DNA from: Candidatus Peregrinibacteria bacterium
GTDB lineage: Bacteria > Patescibacteriota > Gracilibacteria > UBA1369 > LOWO2-01-FULL-3
Length of the DNA: 25,387 nucleotides
Assembly (NCBI GenBank): GCA_014728975.1
Contig: WJKQ01000059.1
Location: 1 to 25,387, forward strand
Direction of reading: 5' to 3'
Numbering within the stretch: the first letter of the stretch is position 1; every line of letters starts with the position of its first letter. The notes below the pieces were generated by a model, which saw only the letters and a list, made by a program, of their open reading frames with translations, had not been told where the DNA came from and did not search any database. The translations under genes and the position numbers were made by a program. Shown piece by piece: positions 1 to 7,475 of this stretch.

Positions 1-173
1 ATTGTATCGAAAGTGATAAATTTAAAGGAAAAATTGATTCGGATATTGCTGAAGGTAAAAAATACAACATAAACGGAACACCTTCTTTTATAGTTAATGA
101 AGAATTATTGGTGGGAGCACAACCTTATTCAAAATTTGAAAGCACTATTGATGAAGTTTTATCCAAAAAATAA
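1..173 (+). CDS. C-terminal fragment of a DsbA-family thioredoxin-fold protein (5' end outside the window)
   Basis: The frame that opens at base 3 runs to a TAA at 171-173 and gives 56 residues. It contains NGTPSFIVN followed by GAQPY and a final amphipathic helix (FESTIDEVL). The GTPSF-(I/V)-N-G-x-x-x-x-GAQPY pattern with the cis-proline after Thr is typical of the C-terminal part of DsbA/DsbG-like thiol oxidoreductases, in which this loop sits beside the CxxC site. The CxxC itself lies upstream of the window, so oxidase or isomerase activity cannot be judged. The stop codon abuts the stop of the convergent folA. The family call is fairly firm; the exact subfamily is not. Confidence 0.75.
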   Translation, partial: CIESDKFKGKIDSDIAEGKKYNINGTPSFIVNEELLVGAQPYSKFESTIDEVLSKK

Positions 174-695
174 TTATTTTTTGTATAAAAAATATTCAAA
201 TTTCACTCCGTTTTCTTTATCCATACCCAGTCTTTTTATTTTGTTAAATCTTTCTGGGATTTTCGGAAAATAAGTATCACATTCATATTCTTTTTTTATT
301 CGAGTCAGATATATTCCAGTTAAGTCGGGATCATTAATGGATTTATTAAAGACCATTTCTCCACCAATGATAAACATTTTTTCAATTTTTTCATCAGCCA
401 TTTTTACAGCTTCTTCCAATGATTCTGCGGTTTCCGCACCTTCTGCTTTGTATTGCGGATTTCTAGTCAAAACTATATTTTTTCTATCTTTTAAAGGTCT
501 ATATTTTGGTTTTATTGATTCCCAGGTATTTCTTCCCATAATTACCATATTTTGTTTCTCCTGATTTTCAGTTTCGGTTGTTATTTCTTTAAAATATTTA
601 ATTTCCTTTTTAAAATGCCACGGCAATTTTCCCTCTTTGCCGATGCCATTATTTTTTCCCACGGCCACAATTATATAGATTTCATGATTTTCCAT
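174..695 (-). CDS. folA: Dihydrofolate reductase
   Basis: Reduces 7,8-dihydrofolate to tetrahydrofolate with NADPH. At 173 residues the length is normal. Visible hallmarks are the N-terminal strand with AVGKNNGIGKEGKLPW, the catalytic acid as Glu31 (E. coli has Asp27; Glu is the variant common in eukaryotic enzymes), the NADPH-binding MGRNTWESI segment, and FIIGGEMVF near residue 110. It starts 2 nt after the stop of thyA on the same strand, so the pair is almost certainly one transcript. That is functionally sensible, because ThyA is the enzyme that produces dihydrofolate. The start codon has no Shine-Dalgarno upstream. Confidence 0.95.
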   Translation of the reverse strand: MENHEIYIIVAVGKNNGIGKEGKLPWHFKKEIKYFKEITTETENQEKQNMVIMGRNTWESIKPKYRPLKDRKNIVLTRNPQYKAEGAETAESLEEAVKMADEKIEKMFIIGGEMVFNKSINDPDLTGIYLTRIKKEYECDTYFPKIPERFNKIKRLGMDKENGVKFEYFLYKK

Positions 696-697
696 TT

Positions 698-1513
698 TTA
701 TACGGCAATTTTAAATTTTATAAAATCATCATGTTGGTACCCTATAAGTTCAAAGTCGTCAAAGTCGAGTTGTTCAAATGGTTTTTTGGCAATTTTTAGT
801 TTCGGAAGTTTATGCGGTTTTCTTTTTAACTGTTTTTTTAATCCTTCGATATGATTTGAATAAATATGAGCGTCTCCTATCGTATGCACAAAAATCCCGG
901 GTTCGAGATTGCATTCCTGTGCCACCATTTTAAGAAGTGTTGAATAACTGGCTATATTATACGGCACACCAAGCGCAATATCGGCGCTGCGCTGATACAT
1001 CTGTAAATCCAGTCTTCCTTTGACAACATTAAACTGAAAAAACATATGGCAGGGAGGCAGAGCCATTTTGTCTATATCCGCAACATTCCAGGCATTTACT
1101 ATGATTCTTCTGGAGTAAGGTTTATTTTTAATAAGATCAATAGCATTTTTAATCTGATCAATATGCCCTTTTTCATAACATTTTTTTTCTTCATTCCAGG
1201 AAAATTTTTCCCATTTTCTCCACTGGTAGCCGTAAACCGGTCCGAGTTCTCCATCTTCATCCGCCCAAGGATTCCAGATCGGTGTGTATTGTGTTAAATC
1301 ATCGTAGATATTTGTTGCCCCTCTCAAAAACCAGAGTAATTCTCTTAAAATAGCATCGAATCTGACCTTTTTTGTGGTTACCATAGGAAAGCCCTCGCGA
1401 AGATCGTATTTTTTTTGGACTCCAAACACGGAAATTGTGCCCGTACCGGTTCTGTCTTTTTTTTCAATTCCGTTTTCCAATACTTCTTTTACAAGGTCAA
1501 GATATTGTTTCAT
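698..1513 (-). CDS. thyA: Thymidylate synthase (ThyA type)
   Basis: Converts dUMP to dTMP using 5,10-methylenetetrahydrofolate and releases dihydrofolate for the adjacent folA product. The protein has 271 residues (E. coli 264). The nucleophile is Cys155 in LPPCHMFFQF, followed by the dUMP-binding block QMYQRSADIALGVPYNIASY. The arginine that contacts phosphate in the RTGTGT loop (Arg21) and the paired SRR (134-136) are present. The C-terminus IKFKIAV ends in the conserved small hydrophobic valine. It lies 57 nt downstream of ispG and 2 nt upstream of folA, all on the minus strand, so it is probably part of an ispG-thyA-folA unit. No Shine-Dalgarno is visible; the 15 nt before ATG are AT-rich. 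Confidence 0.97.
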   Translation of the reverse strand: MKQYLDLVKEVLENGIEKKDRTGTGTISVFGVQKKYDLREGFPMVTTKKVRFDAILRELLWFLRGATNIYDDLTQYTPIWNPWADEDGELGPVYGYQWRKWEKFSWNEEKKCYEKGHIDQIKNAIDLIKNKPYSRRIIVNAWNVADIDKMALPPCHMFFQFNVVKGRLDLQMYQRSADIALGVPYNIASYSTLLKMVAQECNLEPGIFVHTIGDAHIYSNHIEGLKKQLKRKPHKLPKLKIAKKPFEQLDFDDFELIGYQHDDFIKFKIAV

Positions 1514-1570
1514 TTTTCTTATTTAATGTTTTTATTTTTATATGATTGATCGGGATAAATCAATGAGTTG

Positions 1571-2794
1571 TCATATTCCGTATTTTTCTTCAATAAAATT
1601 TTCAATTATTTTGATAAAATCCTGCGGAATATTTTTACCCTTAAGGTTTTTTTTGAATTTTCCTTTTATGAAAACCGGAGCGACTTTTTGTTCGCTTTTT
1701 CCGGGAAGGCTTATTGCAATATCAGCATGTCTGGATTCTCCGGGGCCGTTAACCGCACATCCCATAACTGCAATTTTCATTTCAGAAATACGAGGATATT
1801 TTTTTTCCCATATTTTTAGGTTTTTATTAATATGACCTTTTATTTCTTTCGTTAATTTTTGAAAAAAATCACTGTCGGTTCTTCCACATCCGGGACAACT
1901 TGTAATTTTTGGTCTGAAATATCTTGATCCCAGAGATTGTAATATGGTTTTACATGCTTCAACTTCTCTAGTACGGGATTGTCCCGGTTCCGGTGTAAGT
2001 GAAATTCTGATTGTGTCGCCTATCCCTTTCTGCAGAAGAATTGCCAGGGCCGCACTGCTTGAAATTATCCCCTGCATACCGCTTCCGGCTTCTGTAAGAC
2101 CAATGTGTAAGGCATAAAAATGATTATCTTTAGTCATTCTTTTCACAAGTTTTTCATAAGCTTCGATCATATCCTGAACAACCGATATTTTTATACTGAG
2201 AATAATAAAATTTTGCGGCAGTCCAAGTTTTTCTGCAAATTTTGCCGAGTTTAACGCGCTTTCAATCATTGTATCAATAATTACTTCCCTGTCCGATTTA
2301 GGTTTTTTCTTTCCAAAGTTTTTCTTCATTAATTCCGCAAGCAGATTTTTATCGATTGAGCCCCAATTTATACCGATTCTTACAGGTTTTTTATTTTTAA
2401 TCGCAGTGTTGATTATTTTTTTAAAATTTTTATCATGTTCTTTTCCAAAGCCGATATTTCCGGGATTAATTCGATATTTATCAAGAAATTTTGCGCAATC
2501 CGGAAAATTTTTAAAAAGTTTATGCCCGTTGAAATGGAAATCCCCTATCAACGGAAGGTTTTTATATCCTTTTTTATCAAGGATTTTTCTGATTTCCGGT
2601 ACAGCTTTTATTGAGGCTTCATTATTTACTGTGATTCTTACAAGTTCAGATCCCGCGTCCGCAAGTTCAATGCATTGTTTTGCGGTAGCAGAAGCATCAG
2701 CGGTATCAGTATTTGTCATTGATTGTACTGCAATGGGATTATTACCACCGATTTTTACTCCACGGATATTTACTACAGGTGTATTTAATCTCAT
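1571..2794 (-). CDS. ispG: 4-hydroxy-3-methylbut-2-en-1-yl diphosphate synthase (IspG/GcpE)
   Basis: A [4Fe-4S] enzyme of the MEP isoprenoid pathway that turns MEcPP into HMBPP. The 407 residues begin with the family signature (VQSMTNTDTAD), then VRITVNN and LIGDFHFNG in the TIM-barrel half. The three cluster cysteines are visible as Cys300 and Cys303 in SCPGCGR and Cys346 in GCAVNGPGE, whose Glu is the catalytic acid. It is somewhat longer than the ~350-370 residues of common bacterial forms, owing to lysine-rich insertions around residues 95-180. First gene of a minus-strand cluster with thyA and folA. It is divergent from the ferredoxin gene; IspG needs reduced ferredoxin or flavodoxin, so that neighbour may be its electron donor (inference). 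Confidence 0.96.
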   Translation of the reverse strand: MRLNTPVVNIRGVKIGGNNPIAVQSMTNTDTADASATAKQCIELADAGSELVRITVNNEASIKAVPEIRKILDKKGYKNLPLIGDFHFNGHKLFKNFPDCAKFLDKYRINPGNIGFGKEHDKNFKKIINTAIKNKKPVRIGINWGSIDKNLLAELMKKNFGKKKPKSDREVIIDTMIESALNSAKFAEKLGLPQNFIILSIKISVVQDMIEAYEKLVKRMTKDNHFYALHIGLTEAGSGMQGIISSSAALAILLQKGIGDTIRISLTPEPGQSRTREVEACKTILQSLGSRYFRPKITSCPGCGRTDSDFFQKLTKEIKGHINKNLKIWEKKYPRISEMKIAVMGCAVNGPGESRHADIAISLPGKSEQKVAPVFIKGKFKKNLKGKNIPQDFIKIIENFIEEKYGI

Positions 2795-2888
2795 AAAATA
2801 TTTTACAGGCGCTGTATTTTAACATTAAACCTGGTTTTACAATAGTTGATATTGTGTTATTTTATTATGTGTTTTAATCATAAAAAAT

Positions 2889-3170
2889 ATGCCTAAAGTA
2901 AAATTTCAAAATACAGGAGAAGAAGCCGAAGCTGAAAAAGGTGCAGATTTAATGGAAGTTACGAAAAATCAGGGGTGGCCTATTGCTTACGGATGTGAAG
3001 ATGGAATGTGCGGAACCTGCATCGTTAAAATCATCGAAGGAAAAGAAAATTTGAATCCTTTGGACGAAAAAGAAAAACAAACTTTGGATGTTATGGGAAT
3101 GGACGACGGTGAACACAGACTTGCCTGTCAGTGTAAAGTTAACGGTGATATTGTGATTGAGGGAATGTAA
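2889..3170 (+). CDS. Small [2Fe-2S] ferredoxin
   Basis: A 93-residue soluble electron carrier. Cluster ligands fit the plant/bacterial [2Fe-2S] pattern: Cys36, Cys41 and Cys44 in GCEDGMCGTC and Cys80 in RLACQC, with an extra Cys82 two residues on. The surface is acidic. It stands alone on the plus strand, divergent from ispG (94 nt gap) and convergent with the PEBP gene (1 nt gap). The start ATG follows an A/T tract without a Shine-Dalgarno. Possible partners are IspG or another reductase; the sequence does not settle which. Confidence 0.93.
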   Translation: MPKVKFQNTGEEAEAEKGADLMEVTKNQGWPIAYGCEDGMCGTCIVKIIEGKENLNPLDEKEKQTLDVMGMDDGEHRLACQCKVNGDIVIEGM

Positions 3171-3171
3171 A

Positions 3172-3792
3172 TTATTCGCGGCTGAATAATCCTATTAATT
3201 CTGCGGAATCGACAGTGTGGCCTTCCATTACCTGATAAATATCATCGGATTTTGCGTTTTGATCAAGATCAAGCATTATATCCAGTGCGTAGAGTTTGAA
3301 AAAATATCTATGAGTTCCTGAAGGAGGACACGGGCCTCCGTATCCTGTGTTTTCAAAACTTGTTTCCCCTTCTACAGCTCCAGCCGGTACAGAATTTTCC
3401 GGAATTTCAATAATTTTGGGATCGATATTCCAAACAGTCCAGTGTATCCATGTTCCCGCCGGGGCATCAGGATCATCTACGATTAATACCAGGCTTTTGG
3501 CATTTTCCGGGGTCCCGCTGATTTGTAAAGGAGGATTTATATCCTGTCCATCGCAGGTGTATTTTGACGGAATATTTTCATTATTGTTAAAAGCCGTACT
3601 TGTGATTTCCATATTTGTTGTGGTTAAGGGGTCATCTTCGGGGGGCCGTATTTCAGTCCCTTCAATTCTCAGAAAATAAAAAATTCCTACAGCCAATACG
3701 ATAACAATTATTCCAAATATTATTTTTATCTTCATAATTTTTTCTTTGAACTTAACATTACTATATTTTTGTGATTCCATCAATTTTTCCAT
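3172..3792 (-). CDS. Membrane-anchored YbhB/YbcL-family (PEBP, Raf-kinase-inhibitor-like) protein
   Basis: The soluble domain (about residues 60-205) carries the PEBP signatures DPDAP (107-111) followed by WIHW, and GPCPPSGTHRY (153-163), which build the anion/phosphate-binding pocket of the family. A hydrophobic segment at about 24-41 (IIFGIIVIVLAVGIFYFL) is a signal anchor, so the domain should face outside the membrane. Cys80 and Cys155 could form a disulfide there. Two starts are possible: the ATG at 3792, used here, or an ATG at 3735 that would place the anchor at the very N-terminus, as in an ordinary signal sequence. Neither has a Shine-Dalgarno. Biochemical role unknown for bacterial members. 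Confidence 0.9.
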   Translation of the reverse strand: MEKLMESQKYSNVKFKEKIMKIKIIFGIIVIVLAVGIFYFLRIEGTEIRPPEDDPLTTTNMEITSTAFNNNENIPSKYTCDGQDINPPLQISGTPENAKSLVLIVDDPDAPAGTWIHWTVWNIDPKIIEIPENSVPAGAVEGETSFENTGYGGPCPPSGTHRYFFKLYALDIMLDLDQNAKSDDIYQVMEGHTVDSAELIGLFSRE

Positions 3793-3847
3793 GCCTTTTA
3801 TTTTTTTATAAAAATTGATAAAGTTCTTTTAAAATAAAACTATAAAT

Positions 3848-5383
3848 GTGAAGCTAAGAAACAATAGATGGGGTTTTGATCTTAAACAGGATAATCCATT
3901 TAGAATTTTTAGATGGCTCAGGCAGATTGCTATTGAAAGTGTGGGAGAGGAAAATATAGTTGATCTTTCCAGAGGCGATCCTGGTTACGGTTTTTCCCCT
4001 TCGGTATATGGAAGGGATTTTTATGCTTTTTTGCTTGAAATTGATCAAATTTTCAATAATCCTTCAGAGCATTTTGTTTCTGATAACAGAGACGATTTTG
4101 AAACATTGTGGGAGAAAGTACAGAAACATGCGAGAAAAATTTATAATGAAAAAAAGTCTGAACAACTTATTAAAAATTTTTATTTCTTTTTGACCAGAAT
4201 TGAAAAATTCGCAAAAGAACAGGGACCGGACTGGAATAAACGAAAGATTATTTTTGAAATATTTAAATATTCCGCTATTTCAGGCGGGTCCTATCTTGAT
4301 CCACAAGGTGAAACACTTGTCAGGTTGGTTATTGCAGATCATTACAATAAAAGTTTAAACCTGGGGCTTGATTATCGTGATTTAATTTTAGTTCAGGGTG
4401 TTTCTCATGGGATTGGAACAATTTTTAAGGTTCTTTGTGATGATAATGTGGATTTTTTAACAAAAGGAGATTATGTGATGCTTAATTCCCCCGTTTATGC
4501 TCCCTATAATTCAATTCTGAAAAATCGCGGCCTTAATGCTTTTTCCATACCTGTTAATCCTGCAACAGGAGAAATTACAGGTGATCTTGATGAGATTTTG
4601 AAAAATGCTCCTGAAAATCTTAAGCTAATCTGTCTTATCGATCCCAATAATCCTACAGGATTTGTTAATAACGAAGAATTTTTACAAAAAATTGCCGATT
4701 TTGCTGAAGAGAGAAATGCTTTGATTGTTTCCGACGAAGTTTATAGTGATTTTTTTCTTGAAAGAAAGAAAAATATTATGCATTTTGCCAGGAAAAGGAC
4801 AATTATGATTTGCGGCAGGAGTAAAATTGAGCGTAGTACGGGTCTTCGGTTTGGAGAATTTATAATTGCTAAAGAGGCCCAGAAATATATTGGAGAAGAA
4901 ATTTTAGAGGGGAAGTTTGATATTGCTTCCGATCTTATGCAGCTACTTATTTTTGCAAAAGCTCCAGGTGCGATTCGCGGGGAGTTCCAGCATGTGACAT
5001 TTGTAACAGGTCCTTCCCAGTATCTCGGGATTTCTCATATGATTTTCGGTGATAAGGATCGTGATGAGTACCTCAAAAGAATCAGAGTAAATATGGAAAA
5101 TTTTTATGAAATTCTCGGTCTTGAATATCATAAAAATCTTTATTATTCCTGTTTTGATCTTTTGAGCATCCCGGGAAATACCAAAATAAATGTTGAACCT
5201 GAGGAATTATTTGTGGGGCTGGCTAAAAAGGGCGTTGTTTTAATTCCTGCAAACCTTTTCTTTTCTGAAGCAGAACGAAAAAAGAAAGATTATAGAACTT
5301 ATGCCCGCGGTTCATTGCCTAATCTTACGTTTTCAAATCTCCAAAAAGCGGCAAAGCTTATAAAAGAATATATGACTTCCTAA
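3848..5383 (+). CDS. PLP-dependent class I/II aminotransferase, AsdA-like long form
   Basis: 511 residues, longer than a standard aspartate aminotransferase (~400). The fold-type I motifs are clear: DPNNPTG at 265-271, SDEVY at 295-299, and the Schiff-base lysine Lys326 in CGRSKIERSTGLRFGEF with Arg334. The extra ~110 residues are an N-terminal helical region starting NPFRIFRW. The length and this NPF start resemble the bifunctional aspartate aminotransferase/aspartate 4-decarboxylase (AsdA) group, but I cannot show decarboxylase activity from sequence, so the substrate stays open. The start is GTG with no Shine-Dalgarno; the first in-frame methionine is far downstream and would remove conserved sequence. 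The TAA stop overlaps the stop of convergent mnmA through a shared CTAA. Confidence 0.85.
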   Translation: MKLRNNRWGFDLKQDNPFRIFRWLRQIAIESVGEENIVDLSRGDPGYGFSPSVYGRDFYAFLLEIDQIFNNPSEHFVSDNRDDFETLWEKVQKHARKIYNEKKSEQLIKNFYFFLTRIEKFAKEQGPDWNKRKIIFEIFKYSAISGGSYLDPQGETLVRLVIADHYNKSLNLGLDYRDLILVQGVSHGIGTIFKVLCDDNVDFLTKGDYVMLNSPVYAPYNSILKNRGLNAFSIPVNPATGEITGDLDEILKNAPENLKLICLIDPNNPTGFVNNEEFLQKIADFAEERNALIVSDEVYSDFFLERKKNIMHFARKRTIMICGRSKIERSTGLRFGEFIIAKEAQKYIGEEILEGKFDIASDLMQLLIFAKAPGAIRGEFQHVTFVTGPSQYLGISHMIFGDKDRDEYLKRIRVNMENFYEILGLEYHKNLYYSCFDLLSIPGNTKINVEPEELFVGLAKKGVVLIPANLFFSEAERKKKDYRTYARGSLPNLTFSNLQKAAKLIKEYMTS

Positions 5384-6438
5384 GATTCCGATATTACCGC
5401 AGAGCCCAGGCATCTTTCTTCGTCGTAAAATGCTGCAAATTGTCCTGGTGCTATGCCCTGGTCATCCGAGTCGATATTAATTGTTGCTTTATTATTATTT
5501 AAAAAATCTATTTTGGCTTTATAAATATGCTCGCCGTGACGAAGTTTCACTCTTAAATTTCTTTTATTTGGAAATCTGTTTGCGAACCAATTGAAATTTT
5601 CGACTTTCAATTTGTTCCTTTTCTTTTCAGGAGTGTGGTATTTTTTTGAAACGTAAATTATATTTTTGGGAATATCTTTTTTTACTACGAAATAGGGGCC
5701 GCCGCCCAATTCAATTCCTTTCCTCTGACCAATGGTGTAGTACCAATATCCTTTGTGTTCTCCCAATTTTTTATGTGTTTCAAATTCAAGGATGTCTCCT
5801 TTTTTTTCTCCAAGATAATGCTTTATAAAATCTTTATATTTAATTTTCCCCAGGAAACATATTCCCTGACTGTCTTTTCGATCCTTATTGGGAAGATCAT
5901 ATTTTTCCGCCAGTTTTCTAACTTCTTTTTTTGTTAAATGTCCAATTGGAAAAATAATTTTTTTTAATTGGTCCTGTTTAAGGTTGGAAAGAAAATATGT
6001 CTGGTCTTTTATCGGATCGGAAGTCATCTTTAGATAATAAATTCCTTTATTTTCTTCCAGTTGCGAATAATGACCTGTTGCTATTTTTTCATAACTTTTA
6101 TTAATTTTTTTTAGAAAAAGCCCGAATTTAATGTGATTATTGCACATTATATCGGGATTTGGGGTTCTTCCTTTTTTGATTTCCGAGATTGTATATTTTA
6201 CAACATTCTCAAAATATTCTTTCTGAAGAGGTATAATTTTTAAAGGAACGTCTAATTTTTCGCAAGTTTTGCGTACGTAATTTAAATCCTGCTGCCATGG
6301 ACAGTTCCCAAGAAAGGAGACGTCATCTTCCAGCCATATTTTAAGATAAAACGCGGTAAGATCATGCCCCTGATCTTTTAAAATTTTAAGTGCCACCGCA
6401 CTGTCCACTCCGCCTGATAACAATAATGCAATTTTCAT
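5380..6438 (-). CDS. mnmA: tRNA-specific 2-thiouridylase MnmA
   Basis: Transfers sulfur to U34 of tRNA-Lys, -Glu and -Gln (s2U34). The 352 residues show the ATP pyrophosphatase P-loop SGGVDS at 8-13, the catalytic Cys99 in NPDIMCNNHIKF and the second persulfide Cys194 in SQGICFLG. TGHYS (121-125) and the C-terminal PGQFAAFY are also typical. The gene lies downstream, on the same strand, of the large ncRNA unit and is separated from it by an intrinsic terminator. A TATAAT hexamer at 6461-6466 (read on the minus strand) could be its own -10 box, but I see no good -35, so its promoter is uncertain. No Shine-Dalgarno. Confidence 0.97.
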   Translation of the reverse strand: MKIALLLSGGVDSAVALKILKDQGHDLTAFYLKIWLEDDVSFLGNCPWQQDLNYVRKTCEKLDVPLKIIPLQKEYFENVVKYTISEIKKGRTPNPDIMCNNHIKFGLFLKKINKSYEKIATGHYSQLEENKGIYYLKMTSDPIKDQTYFLSNLKQDQLKKIIFPIGHLTKKEVRKLAEKYDLPNKDRKDSQGICFLGKIKYKDFIKHYLGEKKGDILEFETHKKLGEHKGYWYYTIGQRKGIELGGGPYFVVKKDIPKNIIYVSKKYHTPEKKRNKLKVENFNWFANRFPNKRNLRVKLRHGEHIYKAKIDFLNNNKATINIDSDDQGIAPGQFAAFYDEERCLGSAVISES

Positions 6439-6478
6439 TGTTTAAATTTTATGGTGATATATTATAATAAAAATATAC

Positions 6479-6520
6479 AAAAAAGGCCACGTACTAAATA
6501 TAAAAGATTAGAACGTGGCC
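6479..6520 (-). terminator. Intrinsic terminator closing the large ncRNA
   Basis: On the minus strand an 8-bp perfect stem (6513-6520 pairing with 6485-6492, GGCCACGT/ACGTGGCC) with a 20-nt AU-rich loop is followed directly by six U (6484-6479) and then more A/U. The stem is the most GC-rich local element, and its orientation matches the promoter at 7544-7572. Confidence 0.85.
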
Positions 6521-6913
6521 TAGAAGTGCTACTCTGGAGAAATACTTCGACACACTCTGAGTACGAAACTCAACTGCATAAGTACCTCTCCTTATAAGAC
6601 TTGAAAAAAACAAGAATATAAGGATGAGATTGAGATTCCATGACGACTTACAGAAGTAAGTCCGCCATACTCACAATAATATTACGTCACCATAATATTA
6701 CGATGAGAACGATACACAAGACTTATTGAACAGGTCTGACGATCTGTCCATGTCGTGCGTATCCAGGAAGATACTCTCTCTTTAGAGAGGCACTCACATC
6801 ATCCGTCTCAACAAATGGGCACAACCCCATTTACCGAGAAGAATGCTTTCAGTTATATGTCTCGCGACATATAACTAATGCGAGTGTATTGTCTGCCGAA
6901 GCAGACAGGTATT

Positions 6914-7079
6914 TCTCCGGAGGAAGCTGTACTCACAAGATAAAAGTACCTAATAATGACAGGAATCAAGTAGATATCAATCCTAATCGGTTTCAATCCC
7001 GAAAGATTGAAATCCAGAAGGAGTCAATCTATAGACTCAAATCAGTACCAAATCAAGTGAGTACAGCTCTCTCCGGAGA
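6914..7079 (-). repeat. Tandem RNA repeat unit 1 (long-range stem plus internal hairpins)
   Basis: Outer arms 6914-6936 and 7057-7079 pair over 23 positions (21 Watson-Crick, one G.U and one mismatch on the minus strand). The interior has a hairpin at 6991-6999/7004-7012 with a UUCG loop on the minus strand, closed by a U.G pair, and a palindromic element near 7021-7038. The interior is clearly similar to unit 2, at a period of 178 bp. Confidence 0.85.
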
Positions 7080-7091
7080 AATTTTCTCATT

Positions 7092-7258
7092 TCTCCGGAT
7101 GAAGCTGCACTCACAGGATAATGGTACCTATAAACGATGCAAATCTATAGAATATCAATCCTAATCGATTCCAATCCCGAAGGATTGAAATCCAGAAGGA
7201 GTCAATCTATAGATTCAAATCAAGTACCAAATCAAGTAAGTGCAGCTTTCTCCGGAGA
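7092..7258 (-). repeat. Tandem RNA repeat unit 2
   Basis: Arms 7092-7114 and 7236-7258 pair over 23 positions with 20 Watson-Crick pairs. The internal hairpin 7169-7177/7182-7190 carries a UUCG loop closed by C-G on the minus strand. Relative to unit 1, one outer-stem pair changes from T-A to C-G while pairing is kept, a compensatory change between copies. Confidence 0.85.
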
Positions 7259-7271
7259 AACTTTCTCAATT

Positions 7272-7321
7272 CCCCAGAGGAAGCTGTACTTAAGGGGGGT
7301 TAAGTACAGCTCTCTCCAGGG
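7272..7321 (-). repeat. Tandem RNA repeat unit 3 (stem only, C6 loop)
   Basis: The same outer stem without the interior domain. Arms 7272-7293 and 7300-7321 close a six-base loop that is all G on the plus strand and all C in the predicted RNA. Its inner end reads TTAA/TTAA where units 1 and 4 have TCAC/GTGA, so two pairs have co-changed. Confidence 0.8.
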
Positions 7322-7335
7322 AATTACTTAATTTT

Positions 7336-7475
7336 CCCCGGAGAAAGCTGCACTCACGAGATTACACTACTCAAATGATAAGAATCTTCTAAGATATCAA
7401 TCCCAAGGGATATCAATCTAAGGAGACTCGAATCTCAGAGTCTTGTAACCAGAGTGAGCACAGCTCTCTCCAGGG
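7336..7475 (-). repeat. Tandem RNA repeat unit 4
   Basis: Arms 7336-7357 and 7454-7475 pair at all 22 positions on the minus strand (18 Watson-Crick, 4 G.U); on the plus strand those four would be C.A mismatches. The interior differs from units 1 and 2 but keeps GATATCAATCC-like sequence (7393-7412) and a 6-bp hairpin around 7423-7442. Confidence 0.82.

Noticed and set aside
1514..1570. Separate thyA promoter (TTGATT and TATAAA hexamers on the minus strand)
   Set aside because: The spacer is only 15 nt and the region is AT-rich; co-transcription from ispG is simpler.
6676..6702. Direct repeat ATAATATTACG (two copies 16 nt apart) as a target-site duplication or iteron
   Set aside because: Only two copies, inside the structured RNA region, with no mobile-element or replication gene nearby.
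6889..7331. Two plus-strand open frames of 91 and 64 codons inside the repeat region
   Set aside because: They run through both arms of the RNA stems, resemble each other only because the DNA repeats, and lack promoter, start context or family similarity. Minus-strand structure and signals explain the region better.
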